The position numbers were made by a program, and so were the translations under genes. 64,000 bases of DNA from Gammaproteobacteria bacterium. GTDB lineage: Bacteria; Pseudomonadota; Gammaproteobacteria; Enterobacterales; Alteromonadaceae. The notes under the pieces were generated by a model, which had not been told where the DNA came from, did not search any database, and was given only the letters and a program-made list of their open reading frames with translations. Location of the stretch: the NCBI GenBank assembly GCA_018825965.1, contig JAHKAA010000048.1:1-64000 (forward strand). Direction: 5' to 3'. Shown piece after piece: positions 48,638-57,244 of the stretch; within the stretch, counting starts at the first letter, position 1, and each line of letters starts with the position of its first letter.

Positions 48638-48657
48638 TCAGGTGAGCGCTCACCTGA
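48638..48657. promoter_or_regulatory. Perfect 20-bp palindrome upstream of MFS transporter
   Basis: TCAGGTGAGCGCTCACCTGA reads identically on both strands. Its core GTGAGCGCTCAC equals the centre of the ideal symmetric lac operator, so a LacI/GalR-type repressor site is likely. It is different from the TGAATACGTATTCA operator further upstream, implying control by a second regulator. Confidence 0.65.
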
Positions 48658-48780
48658 AACCGGCTCCTCTGCCATCTAATCCGGCCTTCTGTTCACCTGC
48701 AATGGACAAGGCTGACGCTGCCTGTTAGAAATTTGGAGAAGAGGTCGATTAGAACAGCCTTTGCCAGAGCCAGCAACCAA

Positions 48781-48796
48781 CTGAATACGTATTCAG
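48781..48796. promoter_or_regulatory. LacI-type operator, maltodextrin regulon
   Basis: CTGAATACGTATTCAG is a perfect 16-bp palindrome about 172 bases upstream of the MFS transporter start. The inner 14 bases recur at 61783-61796 ahead of the TonB receptor. The shape (even symmetry with central CG) is typical of LacI/GalR operators. Confidence 0.75.
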
Positions 48797-48916
48797 CTGC
48801 TGCACAGAGTATCAAAGATGACCTGAATCAGTATGGCTCAGCCTGAAGCAAATGCCGACTTTTTCCAGATGGCAATGTCAAACCCGGAACCTGGGCTTTA
48901 CGCTTTGTCCGCCAGT

Positions 48917-48941
48917 AAAAAGGGACGCCAAAAGACGTCCC
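48917..48941 (-). terminator. Intrinsic terminator after M13 peptidase gene
   Basis: On the minus strand GGGACG and CGTCCC (plus positions 36-41 and 22-27 of 48900) form a stem around an 8-base loop and are followed by TTTTTA. It lies about 18 bases beyond the peptidase stop. Confidence 0.75.
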
Positions 48942-48958
48942 TGCACAGAGGTCACTGG

Positions 48959-51028
48959 TTACCAGATTTTGACCCGGACCGCATCATCACGGTACATACC
49001 ATCACCAGGTTTCACATCAAAGGTCTGGTAAAATTCAGGCATATTCGACAGCACACCTAACACACGGTACATGCCAGGAGAATGAGGTCCTGTGATGACT
49101 TGCTGACGCAAGGACGCATCACGGAACTTGATCCGCCACACCTGAGACCAGCCCATAAAGAAACGCTGATCCCCACTGAAACCATCAATCACAGCAGCAG
49201 GTTTGCCCTGTAACGAGGTTTGATAGGCTTTAAAGGCAACAGTTAAACCACCTAAGTCGGCGATGTTTTCACCTAAACCTAAAGCACCCTGCAGTTTTAA
49301 ATCATCAATAGGATTAAAAGCACTGTACTGGTCAATCATCAGTTGAGCACGTTTCTGGAACTGCTCTGCATCTGTAGGTTTCCACCAATCCGTTAAGTTA
49401 CCATGACCGTCTGAACGACGACCCTGATCATCAAAACCGTGGGTAATTTCATGCCCTATCACACCACCAATGGCGCCGTAGTTCACCGCATCATCTGCAT
49501 TCACATTAAAAAATGGCGGTTGCAAAATTGCAGCAGGGAAAACAATTTCATTCATCGTCGAGCTGTAATAGGCATTGACAGTTTGAGGTGTCATGCCCCA
49601 TTCAGTGCGATCCACTGGCTGTCCAAGTTTAGCTACCATACGGTCAAATTCACACTGGCTGCTGCGCTGCATATTGCCCACTAAGTCGCCGGCTTTTACT
49701 TCTAAACAGCTGTAGTCACGCCATAGATCCGGATAACCAATTTTGGCATTAAACTTAGACAGTTTTTCCTGGGCTGCCTTTTTGGTTTCAGGACTCATCC
49801 ACTCCAGACCATCAATAGCCTCTTTAAAAGCGACTTTCATATTTTTGATCATCTGATCCATACGCTCTTTGGCTTCAGGCTTAAAATGACGCTCGACATA
49901 AATTTTGCCCAGCATAAAACCTAAAGAACCTTCAAGCGCTGCCACAGCTCGTTTTTCGCGTTCACGCTGAGCCTCTAAACCAGACAGAGTTTTGCCATAA
50001 AATTCGAAACTGGCCTGATCAAAGCTGCTGGTCAATAACTCACTGTTGGTACGCACCAGATGGAATTTTAAATAACTTTGCCAGTCAGCAACCGGGATTT
50101 CTTTTTGTAACTTAGCAAAAGCAGTCAGGTAAGTGGGTTGACGCACCACTACTTCTTTGACATCAGAGAGTTTGGCCGCAGCTAATAAAGCGGCCCAATC
50201 AAAACCAGGCGCTGTTTCAGCAAGCTGAGCCAGAGTTAATTTGTTGTACGTGGCATTCCGATCCCGGTTTTGTACCCGGCTCCATTGTGCTTCAGCCAGT
50301 TTGCTTTCTATCGCATAAACAGTGGCAGCAACTTTTGCCGGATCGTCCCAGCCCGCTAATTCAGCGACTTTGCTGATATAAGCCTGGTATTTCTGCTGAA
50401 TTTCTTTCGATTTTTCATCCGTATTCAGATAATAATCACGGTCTGGCATACCTAAACCTGACTGGTTCGCCAGGGTAATATACTGATCGGACGCTTTTTG
50501 ATCCTGACCTATAAACAACACTACAGGTGTACCGGTACGGGCAGCCTGCAATTCACCCCAAAGTGTGGCTAAACCGGCATGAGAGGTCAGCGCTTCTATT
50601 TTGGTAAAGTCTGCTTTTAATGGCTCTAAACCTAAAGTATCCAGAGTCGCCGTATCCATATAAGAGCGGTAGAAGTCTGAAATTTTTTGAGTGTCTGAGC
50701 CTGCTTCTGCTGTTTGGCCTGCCAATTCCTGCACTATCGCCAGTACTTGTTTATCGGCGTTTTCACGTAATTCATCAAAACTGCCCCAACGGCCTTTGTC
50801 GGCTGGTATTTCAGTTTTTGCCAGCCAATTGCCGTTTACATAACGGAAAAAATCCTGGGCTGGTTTCACGCTGGTATCCATATTGGACAGCTCAATACCT
50901 GAGGTTAAAGTTTTTACTTCAGCCACAGCAGCTGCTGGTGTTTCAGTGGATTGAGTTGGGGTTTGGGCTTTATCACAGCCTGCCAGTGCCATAAGCACAG
51001 CGAGGGCCAGAACAGATTTATTTAACAT
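48959..51028 (-). CDS. M13 family zinc metallopeptidase lipoprotein (PepO-like)
   Basis: A 689-residue neprilysin-type endopeptidase. The signal MLNKSVLALAVLMALAGC carries a lipobox (LAGC, Cys18), so it is a lipoprotein. SGIELSNMDTSVKPAQDFFRYVNGNW is the normal M13 N-terminus. The substrate-binding NAYYSS, zinc motif HEITH (about residues 524-528) in GGVIGHEITHGFD, ENIADLGG with the third ligand Glu, and PGMYRVLGVLSNMPEFYQ near the C-terminus are all present, as is the final VKIW. It is probably periplasmic and degrades peptides. It is not part of the sugar operon: it has its own terminator and a separate upstream gap. Confidence 0.95.
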   Translation of the reverse strand: MLNKSVLALAVLMALAGCDKAQTPTQSTETPAAAVAEVKTLTSGIELSNMDTSVKPAQDFFRYVNGNWLAKTEIPADKGRWGSFDELRENADKQVLAIVQELAGQTAEAGSDTQKISDFYRSYMDTATLDTLGLEPLKADFTKIEALTSHAGLATLWGELQAARTGTPVVLFIGQDQKASDQYITLANQSGLGMPDRDYYLNTDEKSKEIQQKYQAYISKVAELAGWDDPAKVAATVYAIESKLAEAQWSRVQNRDRNATYNKLTLAQLAETAPGFDWAALLAAAKLSDVKEVVVRQPTYLTAFAKLQKEIPVADWQSYLKFHLVRTNSELLTSSFDQASFEFYGKTLSGLEAQREREKRAVAALEGSLGFMLGKIYVERHFKPEAKERMDQMIKNMKVAFKEAIDGLEWMSPETKKAAQEKLSKFNAKIGYPDLWRDYSCLEVKAGDLVGNMQRSSQCEFDRMVAKLGQPVDRTEWGMTPQTVNAYYSSTMNEIVFPAAILQPPFFNVNADDAVNYGAIGGVIGHEITHGFDDQGRRSDGHGNLTDWWKPTDAEQFQKRAQLMIDQYSAFNPIDDLKLQGALGLGENIADLGGLTVAFKAYQTSLQGKPAAVIDGFSGDQRFFMGWSQVWRIKFRDASLRQQVITGPHSPGMYRVLGVLSNMPEFYQTFDVKPGDGMYRDDAVRVKIW

Positions 51029-51186
51029 GGGCTTTCCTGAATTTGATTTTAGTTATCAGTTTTTACGCAAAACCAGTGTAGAGAAAAGGAGGGTATTGTC
51101 CAGTTTTAAGATTTTGGCTGCGACTAGTGGCAAAACAAACCAGATAAGTCTCTGCTCTGCCATATAATGAGAGGCTGAATTGTAAG

Positions 51187-51528
51187 TCAGGCTTCTAAGC
51201 CCTCGGCAATTTGAATGCTCACCTGAACCAACCATGGCCTGTCTTGTTCAGCCACAGGTAAATCCAGCTCGCTAAGCACGGCCATCGCCAGTTGTTGCAG
51301 ATTATCCTGCAGCACTACAGGCAGATGATTATCCGGATCGCTGACTAAACCTGAAACTGTCAGCCACAGCACCCGAAGATCGGCCAAAGCTTTGATTTGT
51401 TCCAGTTCAGAACCCTGTTGTGCCAGTTCAAGCTGATAGAGTACACGACGAAACACCTGAGCCTCGAGGGCTTTGGTGTTTGACGCTAATAAGCGGGTAT
51501 GACGATACAAATCCAGTGGTCTTCGCAT
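51187..51528 (-). CDS. FlaF-like small protein
   Basis: A 113-residue, mostly helical, soluble protein. LDLYRHTRLLASNTKALEAQ is followed by a second helix pair with KALADLRVLWLTVSGLVSD, DNHLPVVLQDNLQQLA and VLSELDLPVA. The pattern of a mid-protein R-x-L-W helix, a short loop with P, then a helix starting at L-x-x-x-L resembles FlaF, the small protein that binds flagellins in alphaproteobacteria. It starts 9 bases after the stop of a flagellin-like gene, the same order as fljK-flaF arrangements. The similarity is seen by eye and should be checked by profile search. Confidence 0.5.
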   Translation of the reverse strand: MRRPLDLYRHTRLLASNTKALEAQVFRRVLYQLELAQQGSELEQIKALADLRVLWLTVSGLVSDPDNHLPVVLQDNLQQLAMAVLSELDLPVAEQDRPWLVQVSIQIAEGLEA

Positions 51529-51537
51529 CAGAAGGAC

Positions 51538-52395
51538 TTAGTTAAATAAACTCAGCAAAGAGCGGGCGCCCTGGTCTTTGTTGCCTATGCCGATGCTCTG
51601 CTGTTTTAATTGTTGACGGCTTTCTTCAGCCTGCTTTAACAAAGCAGCTCTGCTTTCTTCATCTGGTGCAGCCCGGGCTGAATTACGGCCCCCTGTACGT
51701 TCGGATTCCAGACTATTCGCCGCTTTACTGACAGCTGTTGCTGTCTCTAACTGAGCTTTTAGCTTTTTATCTTCTTTTGCCAAACGTTCTGTACTGTCGG
51801 CTACTGCAGTCTCAGCCGTCGCCAGTACACTGGCTTTGCCCTCTTTACCATTTAACAAATCACGGGCTTCGGCTGCTGAGCCTATTTTCTCCGGCAGGCC
51901 CAGGCTTTTATCCAAACTGCTGCTACGCAGTTCAGATTGGCTGCCATAACTATTGACTGTTACTTTGCTGCTGTCTTTATCGGTCAGCAAATTGACGCCT
52001 TTACCACCATCAGCGCCTTTATAGCTGGCACTTTCCAGGGATTTTTCAATGCCGGTTCGCAGTTCAGCATACTGTTTTTGTAACTTTTCACGAGCAGGAG
52101 CAGCCAGCGAATCATCTGCCAGTTGAGTGGCTACTTCCCGTACTTTCTCCAGTGAATCTTTAATCTCTGTTGTGGCGGCCTGTGCGCTTTCCACTGCACC
52201 TTTACCCTTGGCCAGACTTTGTTGCACAGCCGAATAGTCTTTTGCCGAGTTACGACCAGGGCTAAACTCCAGTTCTGCTTTTTTGCTGGTCGAGGTTGTA
52301 GTCTCTGTGTTCGCTACATTAGAACCCGCATTGGCTGTAGCGGGATTAACTACGGGACTTGACGGAATAAAACCCGGGCTGATGTTGTTGATCAT
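51538..52395 (-). CDS. Flagellin-like coiled-coil protein
   Basis: About 285 residues from the ATG at 52395, chosen because GGAG lies 6-7 bases upstream. No signal peptide or membrane segment is seen. The centre, DSLEKVREVATQLADDSLA through REKLQKQYAELRTGIEKSLE and ASYKGADGGKGVNLL, copies the helix-helix-GVNLL layout of the flagellin N-terminal D1 domain (as in QKEIDSRL...FNGVNLL). The usual flagellin start (MAxxINTNxxSL) and C-terminal D0 helix are missing; instead the N-terminus is disordered and Thr/Ser/Asn-rich and the C-terminus is a charged coiled coil. No flagellar gene is nearby apart from the FlaF-like partner. It could be a specialised or degenerate flagellin, or an unrelated protein using the same fold. 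Confidence 0.55.
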   Translation of the reverse strand: MINNISPGFIPSSPVVNPATANAGSNVANTETTTSTSKKAELEFSPGRNSAKDYSAVQQSLAKGKGAVESAQAATTEIKDSLEKVREVATQLADDSLAAPAREKLQKQYAELRTGIEKSLESASYKGADGGKGVNLLTDKDSSKVTVNSYGSQSELRSSSLDKSLGLPEKIGSAAEARDLLNGKEGKASVLATAETAVADSTERLAKEDKKLKAQLETATAVSKAANSLESERTGGRNSARAAPDEESRAALLKQAEESRQQLKQQSIGIGNKDQGARSLLSLFN

Positions 52396-52554
52396 GACAA
52401 ACTCCATCTGGACTGGCGACCAGAAATTAGACTACTTACTAGTTTAACCCTGTGACACAGTTTCGCCAGTTAAATCTGGCTATTTTATCGCCAGAACCCC
52501 ATGCAAAATTACTTTTGCTTTAGACTAACCACTGTTTCACTGAAAAGGATGGCT

Positions 52555-52938
52555 ATGCAACAGCTACTGCTGATTTACGATGGAGACTGCCCTTTGTGCC
52601 GCAACTATGTGGCATCGCAGCGGCTGCAAAAACAATTCGGCGAACTAACGCTGCTCAATGCCAGAGATTTGCCTGAACAAGCCCCACTGTTACTGGCTGA
52701 ATTGCACCATCAAAGGTTGATTGTGGATCAAAGCATGCTGTTAAGACTGGATGGCCGCTGGTTAAAGGGAGCTGAAGTACTGCAACTACTGGCTTCACTG
52801 AATGAAGCCAGTTGGCGCAACAGGCTTTGGTTATATTGGTTTCAGTCTGCAAGCCGCGCCCGTTTTAGCTATCCAGTGCTGCGGGCCGGACGCAATCTGT
52901 TATTAAAGCTGTTAAAAATACCGCCTTTGCCTTACTGA
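52555..52938 (+). CDS. DCC family (DUF393) thiol-oxidoreductase-like protein
   Basis: A 127-residue protein. Of three in-frame starts, the ATG at 52555 is best: AAGG at 52545-52548 is 6 bases upstream, and the protein then opens MQQLLLIYDGDCPLCRNYV with the DGDCPLCR (D-x-x-C-x-x-C) motif that names the family. LLNARDLPEQAP and ADRLDGRWLKGAEVLQLLAS-like segments follow. A thioredoxin-fold redox role is assumed for DUF393; no biochemical function is well established. Its last seven bases overlap the convergent GH13 gene. Confidence 0.85.
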   Translation: MQQLLLIYDGDCPLCRNYVASQRLQKQFGELTLLNARDLPEQAPLLLAELHHQRLIVDQSMLLRLDGRWLKGAEVLQLLASLNEASWRNRLWLYWFQSASRARFSYPVLRAGRNLLLKLLKIPPLPY

Positions 52939-54785
52939 AGCTCTAACACCAGACTGCCACGCTCAGGTAGTTGCAGACTGCCATTGGTGCTGATGCTTTT
53001 GCCTGTCAGTACATCTGTAAAGCGGGCATCGGCTGGTAAGAGTTCAGCATAACGCTTTAGATCCACAGTTTTAGCATCAGGGTTTTTATTAAAAAACACC
53101 CACAGCTGTTTGTTGTCCTGATAACGCACATAACTGTAAATACCATCGGTCGGGCTGAAATGTTTCATCTTTCCTTGCTGTAACACAGCGTTGTTTTTAC
53201 GGTAATTCGCCAGGTTTTTGATCAGATGCTGTGCCTCTAGCTGCGCCTGGCTTAACCCCTTGCCGGTAAAGGCATTCACTGCGTCTTCAGTCCAACCACC
53301 CGGGAAATCACTACGGACTAAACCATCATCCCGCTGTTTAGGGCTTTGCGCCAGAATTTCAGTGCCATAATACAGCTGCGGAATACGAGGGGCAGTCAGC
53401 AGATAAATCATCGCCATCCGATACAAATCACTGTCTTCATTGAGTAAGGAAAATATCCGCGCTGTATCGTGATTACCCTCAAACAACACCAGGTTAGTTG
53501 GGTTTGGGTAAATCACATCGTTGCCTAAAGCTTCATAAAGTTTGATCCAGCCTTTATCCCATGACTCTTCTTCAGTCAGCGCAGCCAGCAAAGCGTAATA
53601 GAGCGGAAAGTCCATCATGCTGGGTGTAAACGACTGATAACCATCAGAGTTCTGTTTGCCTTTTTGCCAATAGGACACCACAACAGGGTTAGCGCTCCAC
53701 TCTTCACCGACAATATTAAAATTCGGGTATTCGCTCATCAGGCGTTTCGACCACTGAGTCAGAAAATCTTTATCCGCATAAGAGTAAGTGTCTTCACGAA
53801 TGCCGGACAAACCAGCGTACTCCACCCACCACACTGAGTTCTGGATCAAATAAGTCGCCAACAATGGATGACGCTGATTTAAATCCGGCATAGTGTCGAC
53901 AAACCAGCCATCGACAAAAGCTTTGGCATCCACCTTTGCGGCATAAGGGTCTTGGACTGTAGTGCGGGCATGATTGGTTGGATGGAAACTGGCGTTGTAA
54001 TTCAGCCAGCTTTTTTCCGGTAAATCCTTCAACCACCAGTGATTGGAGCCTATGTGATTCACCACTATGTCCTGGATCACACCTATACCCTGTGTATTGG
54101 CCTCAAGTACAAAGTTTTTGTAACTTTCATTGCTGCCAAAACGTGGGTCTATTGTGTAGAGATCCGTAGCTGCATAGCCGTGATAGGAATAGGCAGGGCT
54201 ATTGTTTTCCGTCAGCGGCTGAGGCCAGATCTGTGTCACACCCAGTTGCTGTAAATACGGCAAAGCCTGCTGCATACCGGCAATATCACCCCCATGCCGC
54301 CCGCCAGGATTCGCTCTGTCTACCCCTTCGCTCATGCCTTTCACTTTATCGTTGCTTGGATCGCCGTTGACAAAACGATCCGGTGTAATGAGGTAAATTA
54401 AATCTTTTTGACTAAAACCCTGGCGCTGTGCAGAACCCTGCTGCCGAGCCAATAAGTTGTAGTGATACCGCGCTACTGTCTTACCTTTTTGGCTAAAGCT
54501 CAGCTCAAAACTGCCAGGTTTTACATCGGGACTCAGTTCCAAATCGACAAACAGATAATTTGGGTTCTGCACCTTCTGCACCCCCAAAAGCTTCACGCCC
54601 GGATAACTCAGCGCCACCTGACTGTGCTGAATATCTTTGCCATGCACCATCAGCTGCAACTTGGGCTCTTTCATTCCAGTCCACCAAAAGGCAGGCTCCA
54701 GATGTTCGATTGGACTGGCGAAAACCAGATTAACCGACAGCGTCAGACTCAGCAGCACAGCTTTTATCCTATAAAGAGGCTTCAT
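52932..54785 (-). CDS. GH13 alpha-glucan hydrolase, cyclomaltodextrinase/neopullulanase-like
   Basis: A 617-residue exported enzyme. Signal peptide MKPLYRIKAVLLSLTLSVNLVFA; an N-terminal starch-binding/immunoglobulin domain (about residues 25-120, IEHLEPAFWWTGMKEPKLQL); a TIM barrel from about residue 130 with YLITPDRFVNGDPSND, VTQIWPQPL, IVVNHIG, the nucleophile Asp in GIREDTYSY (about residue 330), the acid in IVGEEWSAN (about 360) and GNHDTAR. It most resembles the secreted cyclomaltodextrinase branch of GH13 (SusA-like). The start overlaps the alpha-glucosidase stop by four bases, so both are cotranscribed. Located in the periplasm, it would shorten maltodextrins or cyclodextrins before alpha-glucosidase trimming and uptake. 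Confidence 0.92.
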   Translation of the reverse strand: MKPLYRIKAVLLSLTLSVNLVFASPIEHLEPAFWWTGMKEPKLQLMVHGKDIQHSQVALSYPGVKLLGVQKVQNPNYLFVDLELSPDVKPGSFELSFSQKGKTVARYHYNLLARQQGSAQRQGFSQKDLIYLITPDRFVNGDPSNDKVKGMSEGVDRANPGGRHGGDIAGMQQALPYLQQLGVTQIWPQPLTENNSPAYSYHGYAATDLYTIDPRFGSNESYKNFVLEANTQGIGVIQDIVVNHIGSNHWWLKDLPEKSWLNYNASFHPTNHARTTVQDPYAAKVDAKAFVDGWFVDTMPDLNQRHPLLATYLIQNSVWWVEYAGLSGIREDTYSYADKDFLTQWSKRLMSEYPNFNIVGEEWSANPVVVSYWQKGKQNSDGYQSFTPSMMDFPLYYALLAALTEEESWDKGWIKLYEALGNDVIYPNPTNLVLFEGNHDTARIFSLLNEDSDLYRMAMIYLLTAPRIPQLYYGTEILAQSPKQRDDGLVRSDFPGGWTEDAVNAFTGKGLSQAQLEAQHLIKNLANYRKNNAVLQQGKMKHFSPTDGIYSYVRYQDNKQLWVFFNKNPDAKTVDLKRYAELLPADARFTDVLTGKSISTNGSLQLPERGSLVLELQ

Positions 54786-57187
54786 TCTAACACCACCCTG
54801 GCTTTGGCCTGATCCCAGTGCAGCTTCAGCAGCACTTGCTGCTTGCTGGCATCAAAATAAGCGCTTCCTGCTACCAGCTCTGCTGCTGAATTTACCCAAC
54901 TCAGCGCTTTACCGTTCACCAGAGCAGCAGCGGGTTTCGCCAGTTGGTGAATAACCAACATAGTTTCCCGCTGTTTTGGCATACCGGCATAACCCAAACC
55001 AGTGCGATTAAATTCAAAAGCCAAACTCTTGCCTTTTGCTGCTGCATTGAAGGTCAGCAGTTCATACTGGCCTTTGCTTAATGAATCCGGTGATTTGCCA
55101 TCGTCTTCATACATTTGGCCTTTGGCCTGACTGATGGATTGGTCGTGGTAATAATGCAGCTCAAGCTGACGGCTGCTGTAGTCTTTTAAACTTTGAACAG
55201 CGGGTACCATAGGCACAAAAGAGCCAGCACGAACCAGCACAGGTAAAGTGGTTAAGTCAGTCGGTTGTTCAATAGTTTTGCCGCCCTGATAGGCTTTGCC
55301 TGTCCAATAATCCAGCCAGACACCAGCAGGTAACTGCACTGAGACAGACTTGACGCCTGCTGCTGTGACTGGTGTCACTAAAAAGGCATCTCCCCAGAGG
55401 TAACTGTCTTTATTGGCAATTAAACTGGTGTCTGCTTCGTTTTCAAAAAACAGCGGCCGCATTAATGGCATACCAGTGCTGCTGTTTTGATAAGCCAGCG
55501 TGTAGTTGTAAGGCGTTAAGCGATAACGTAATTTGACGTATTCCCGCAAAATATCTTTGGTTTCCTTGTCGTGCAACACGGGCTCAGGGGCTATTTGCTC
55601 CTGAGCGTGCGGGCGATACACAGGCTGGAACACACCGTATTGCAGCCAGCGGATATACATTTCTTTATCAAACACTTCGCCACCGGCAAAACCACCTAAA
55701 TCTGAATGGGTATAAGCCATGCCTAACAAACCCATTTGCAGCGCCAGTTCCACTTGCGGTTTTAAACCATCCCAACTGCGGCTGACATCTCCTGTCCAGG
55801 GGATCATGCCAAAACGTTGTGAGCCAGCAAAACCCGAACGCATCATAATCATAGGGCGCTGCTCTGGTTGCTTTTCCAGGCGGTTCTGATACACCAGTTC
55901 AGCCCACCTATGACCATACACATTATGAATTTCGTCCGCTGTGCCTATGCTGTGAATTGCATCAGAAGGATGCACTTCAGGCTCGCCTAAATCGCCCCAC
56001 CAGCCAGCTACGCCATACTCAGCCAGCTTGTTATAAATCCCTTCAAACCAGCTTGTGCCTTCTTTTGAAAACACATCCACTAAGCCTGTGTTGCCAAAAT
56101 AAAAATCGAAGGTTTTGGCTTTACCTGCTAAATCAGTGGCTAAAGCTTTGGCCTGGACAGCTTCATCCCAACGTGTGGAGGTGCTTAATACAAAAGGTTC
56201 AGTGATCAGTACTGTGTTCACCCCTTTGGCTTTAAAGTCGCTGATCATGGCTTTAGGGTTAGGGAAGGCTTTGTTATCCCAGGCTAAATTGCCCATATGG
56301 CCCTGAATATCTGGCCCAAACCAGTACAAATCCAGCACTACTGCATCCAGTGGAAAGTCTTCAGCGGCAAATTTATCCACTATGGCGCGGGTTTCGGCTT
56401 CGGTGCGATAGCCGAACCGTGAAGCAAAATTCCCCAAAGCCCAACGTGGTGGTAGCGGTTGCTTGCCTGTCACTGTTACATATTGTTCAATCAGTTTTGG
56501 ATAAGTGGGCGCTGCCATCACAACATAAGCAGTGCGGCCTGCCACAGCCTCAAATTGCAGCACCTCTTTTTCGGTTTTACCTAAGTCAACAAAACCACTG
56601 GCACTGTTATCAAACAGCAGCAGATACTTTTCGCTCGACATCACAGCAGGTAAACCAAAATACATCTGCTGTGCTTCAGTGGTGTAGCCGTAGCTGGCTT
56701 TATTGTACAAAGGCAAACGCTGACCCCGTCTGTCCATTCCAACCACCCGCTGGCCTGTGCCTAACAGCTTTTCATCGTCTTTTAACTTAAAACGAAAACC
56801 ACGCAGAGTTTCATAAGCAAAAAAGCCTTTTTCTTCCGCCAGAATAAGTTCGTTGCCCCGGTAAAAGCTCAGCTGAAAAGGCGACTTAGTCACCCGCACT
56901 GTTAACTGCTCTGTGGCAAACTCAAGCTGTTGTGGCTGATCATTTATGCTGGCAGCAAGACTGAGTTCAGGTGCAACCAAAGCAAAAGACGGCAGTTGTT
57001 TCAGACCACTTTTCTGGTAAACAACTTCTACAGCGCCCTGACTTTTAAAACTTAATGACACCGCATATTCATCGGTCTGAAGCTGCAATTTGTTATCAAG
57101 CACCTGATGTGACTGGTAAGTGGCGGCCTGCACTGCAGAGCTGAACAGCACAACGACAAAAGCCAGCCGGAAACGAAGTGATATCAT
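54782..57187 (-). CDS. GH31 family alpha-glucosidase
   Basis: A secreted enzyme of about 801 residues. The ATG at 57187 is chosen because AGGA lies 8 bases upstream and MISLRFRLAFVVVLFSSAVQA is then a proper signal peptide; the frame extends back to 57214. A galactose-mutarotase-like N-terminal domain precedes the GH31 barrel with FPLDAVVLDLYWFGPDIQG, the nucleophile Asp in GVAGWWGDLGEPEVH (about residue 397), MMRSGFAGSQRFGMIPWTGD, PVYRPHAQEQ and the C-terminal beta domains. It releases glucose from the non-reducing end of alpha-glucans. It is the second enzyme of the periplasmic degradation set and overlaps the GH13 gene by four bases; the halogenase gene ends about 58 bases upstream. Confidence 0.93.
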   Translation of the reverse strand: MISLRFRLAFVVVLFSSAVQAATYQSHQVLDNKLQLQTDEYAVSLSFKSQGAVEVVYQKSGLKQLPSFALVAPELSLAASINDQPQQLEFATEQLTVRVTKSPFQLSFYRGNELILAEEKGFFAYETLRGFRFKLKDDEKLLGTGQRVVGMDRRGQRLPLYNKASYGYTTEAQQMYFGLPAVMSSEKYLLLFDNSASGFVDLGKTEKEVLQFEAVAGRTAYVVMAAPTYPKLIEQYVTVTGKQPLPPRWALGNFASRFGYRTEAETRAIVDKFAAEDFPLDAVVLDLYWFGPDIQGHMGNLAWDNKAFPNPKAMISDFKAKGVNTVLITEPFVLSTSTRWDEAVQAKALATDLAGKAKTFDFYFGNTGLVDVFSKEGTSWFEGIYNKLAEYGVAGWWGDLGEPEVHPSDAIHSIGTADEIHNVYGHRWAELVYQNRLEKQPEQRPMIMMRSGFAGSQRFGMIPWTGDVSRSWDGLKPQVELALQMGLLGMAYTHSDLGGFAGGEVFDKEMYIRWLQYGVFQPVYRPHAQEQIAPEPVLHDKETKDILREYVKLRYRLTPYNYTLAYQNSSTGMPLMRPLFFENEADTSLIANKDSYLWGDAFLVTPVTAAGVKSVSVQLPAGVWLDYWTGKAYQGGKTIEQPTDLTTLPVLVRAGSFVPMVPAVQSLKDYSSRQLELHYYHDQSISQAKGQMYEDDGKSPDSLSKGQYELLTFNAAAKGKSLAFEFNRTGLGYAGMPKQRETMLVIHQLAKPAAALVNGKALSWVNSAAELVAGSAYFDASKQQVLLKLHWDQAKARVVLE

Positions 57188-57244
57188 GTCTAAATCCTGT
57201 CTGACGCCGGGCAAGGTTTTACCCGGCCAAAAGCTTTGTTTTAT

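Larger units (their letters stand above)
48658..48958. other. Promoter region of the MFS transporter
   Basis: About 300 bases between the MFS transporter and the end of the M13 peptidase gene hold the TGAATACGTATTCA operator (48781-48796), the peptidase terminator (48917-48941) and no gene. I could not identify a convincing -35/-10 pair. Confidence 0.5.

Noticed and set aside
48610-48675. 22-residue N-terminal extension of the MFS transporter
   Set aside because: It would translate across a perfect operator palindrome, and the ATG at 48609 has an AGGA at proper distance and the family N-terminus.
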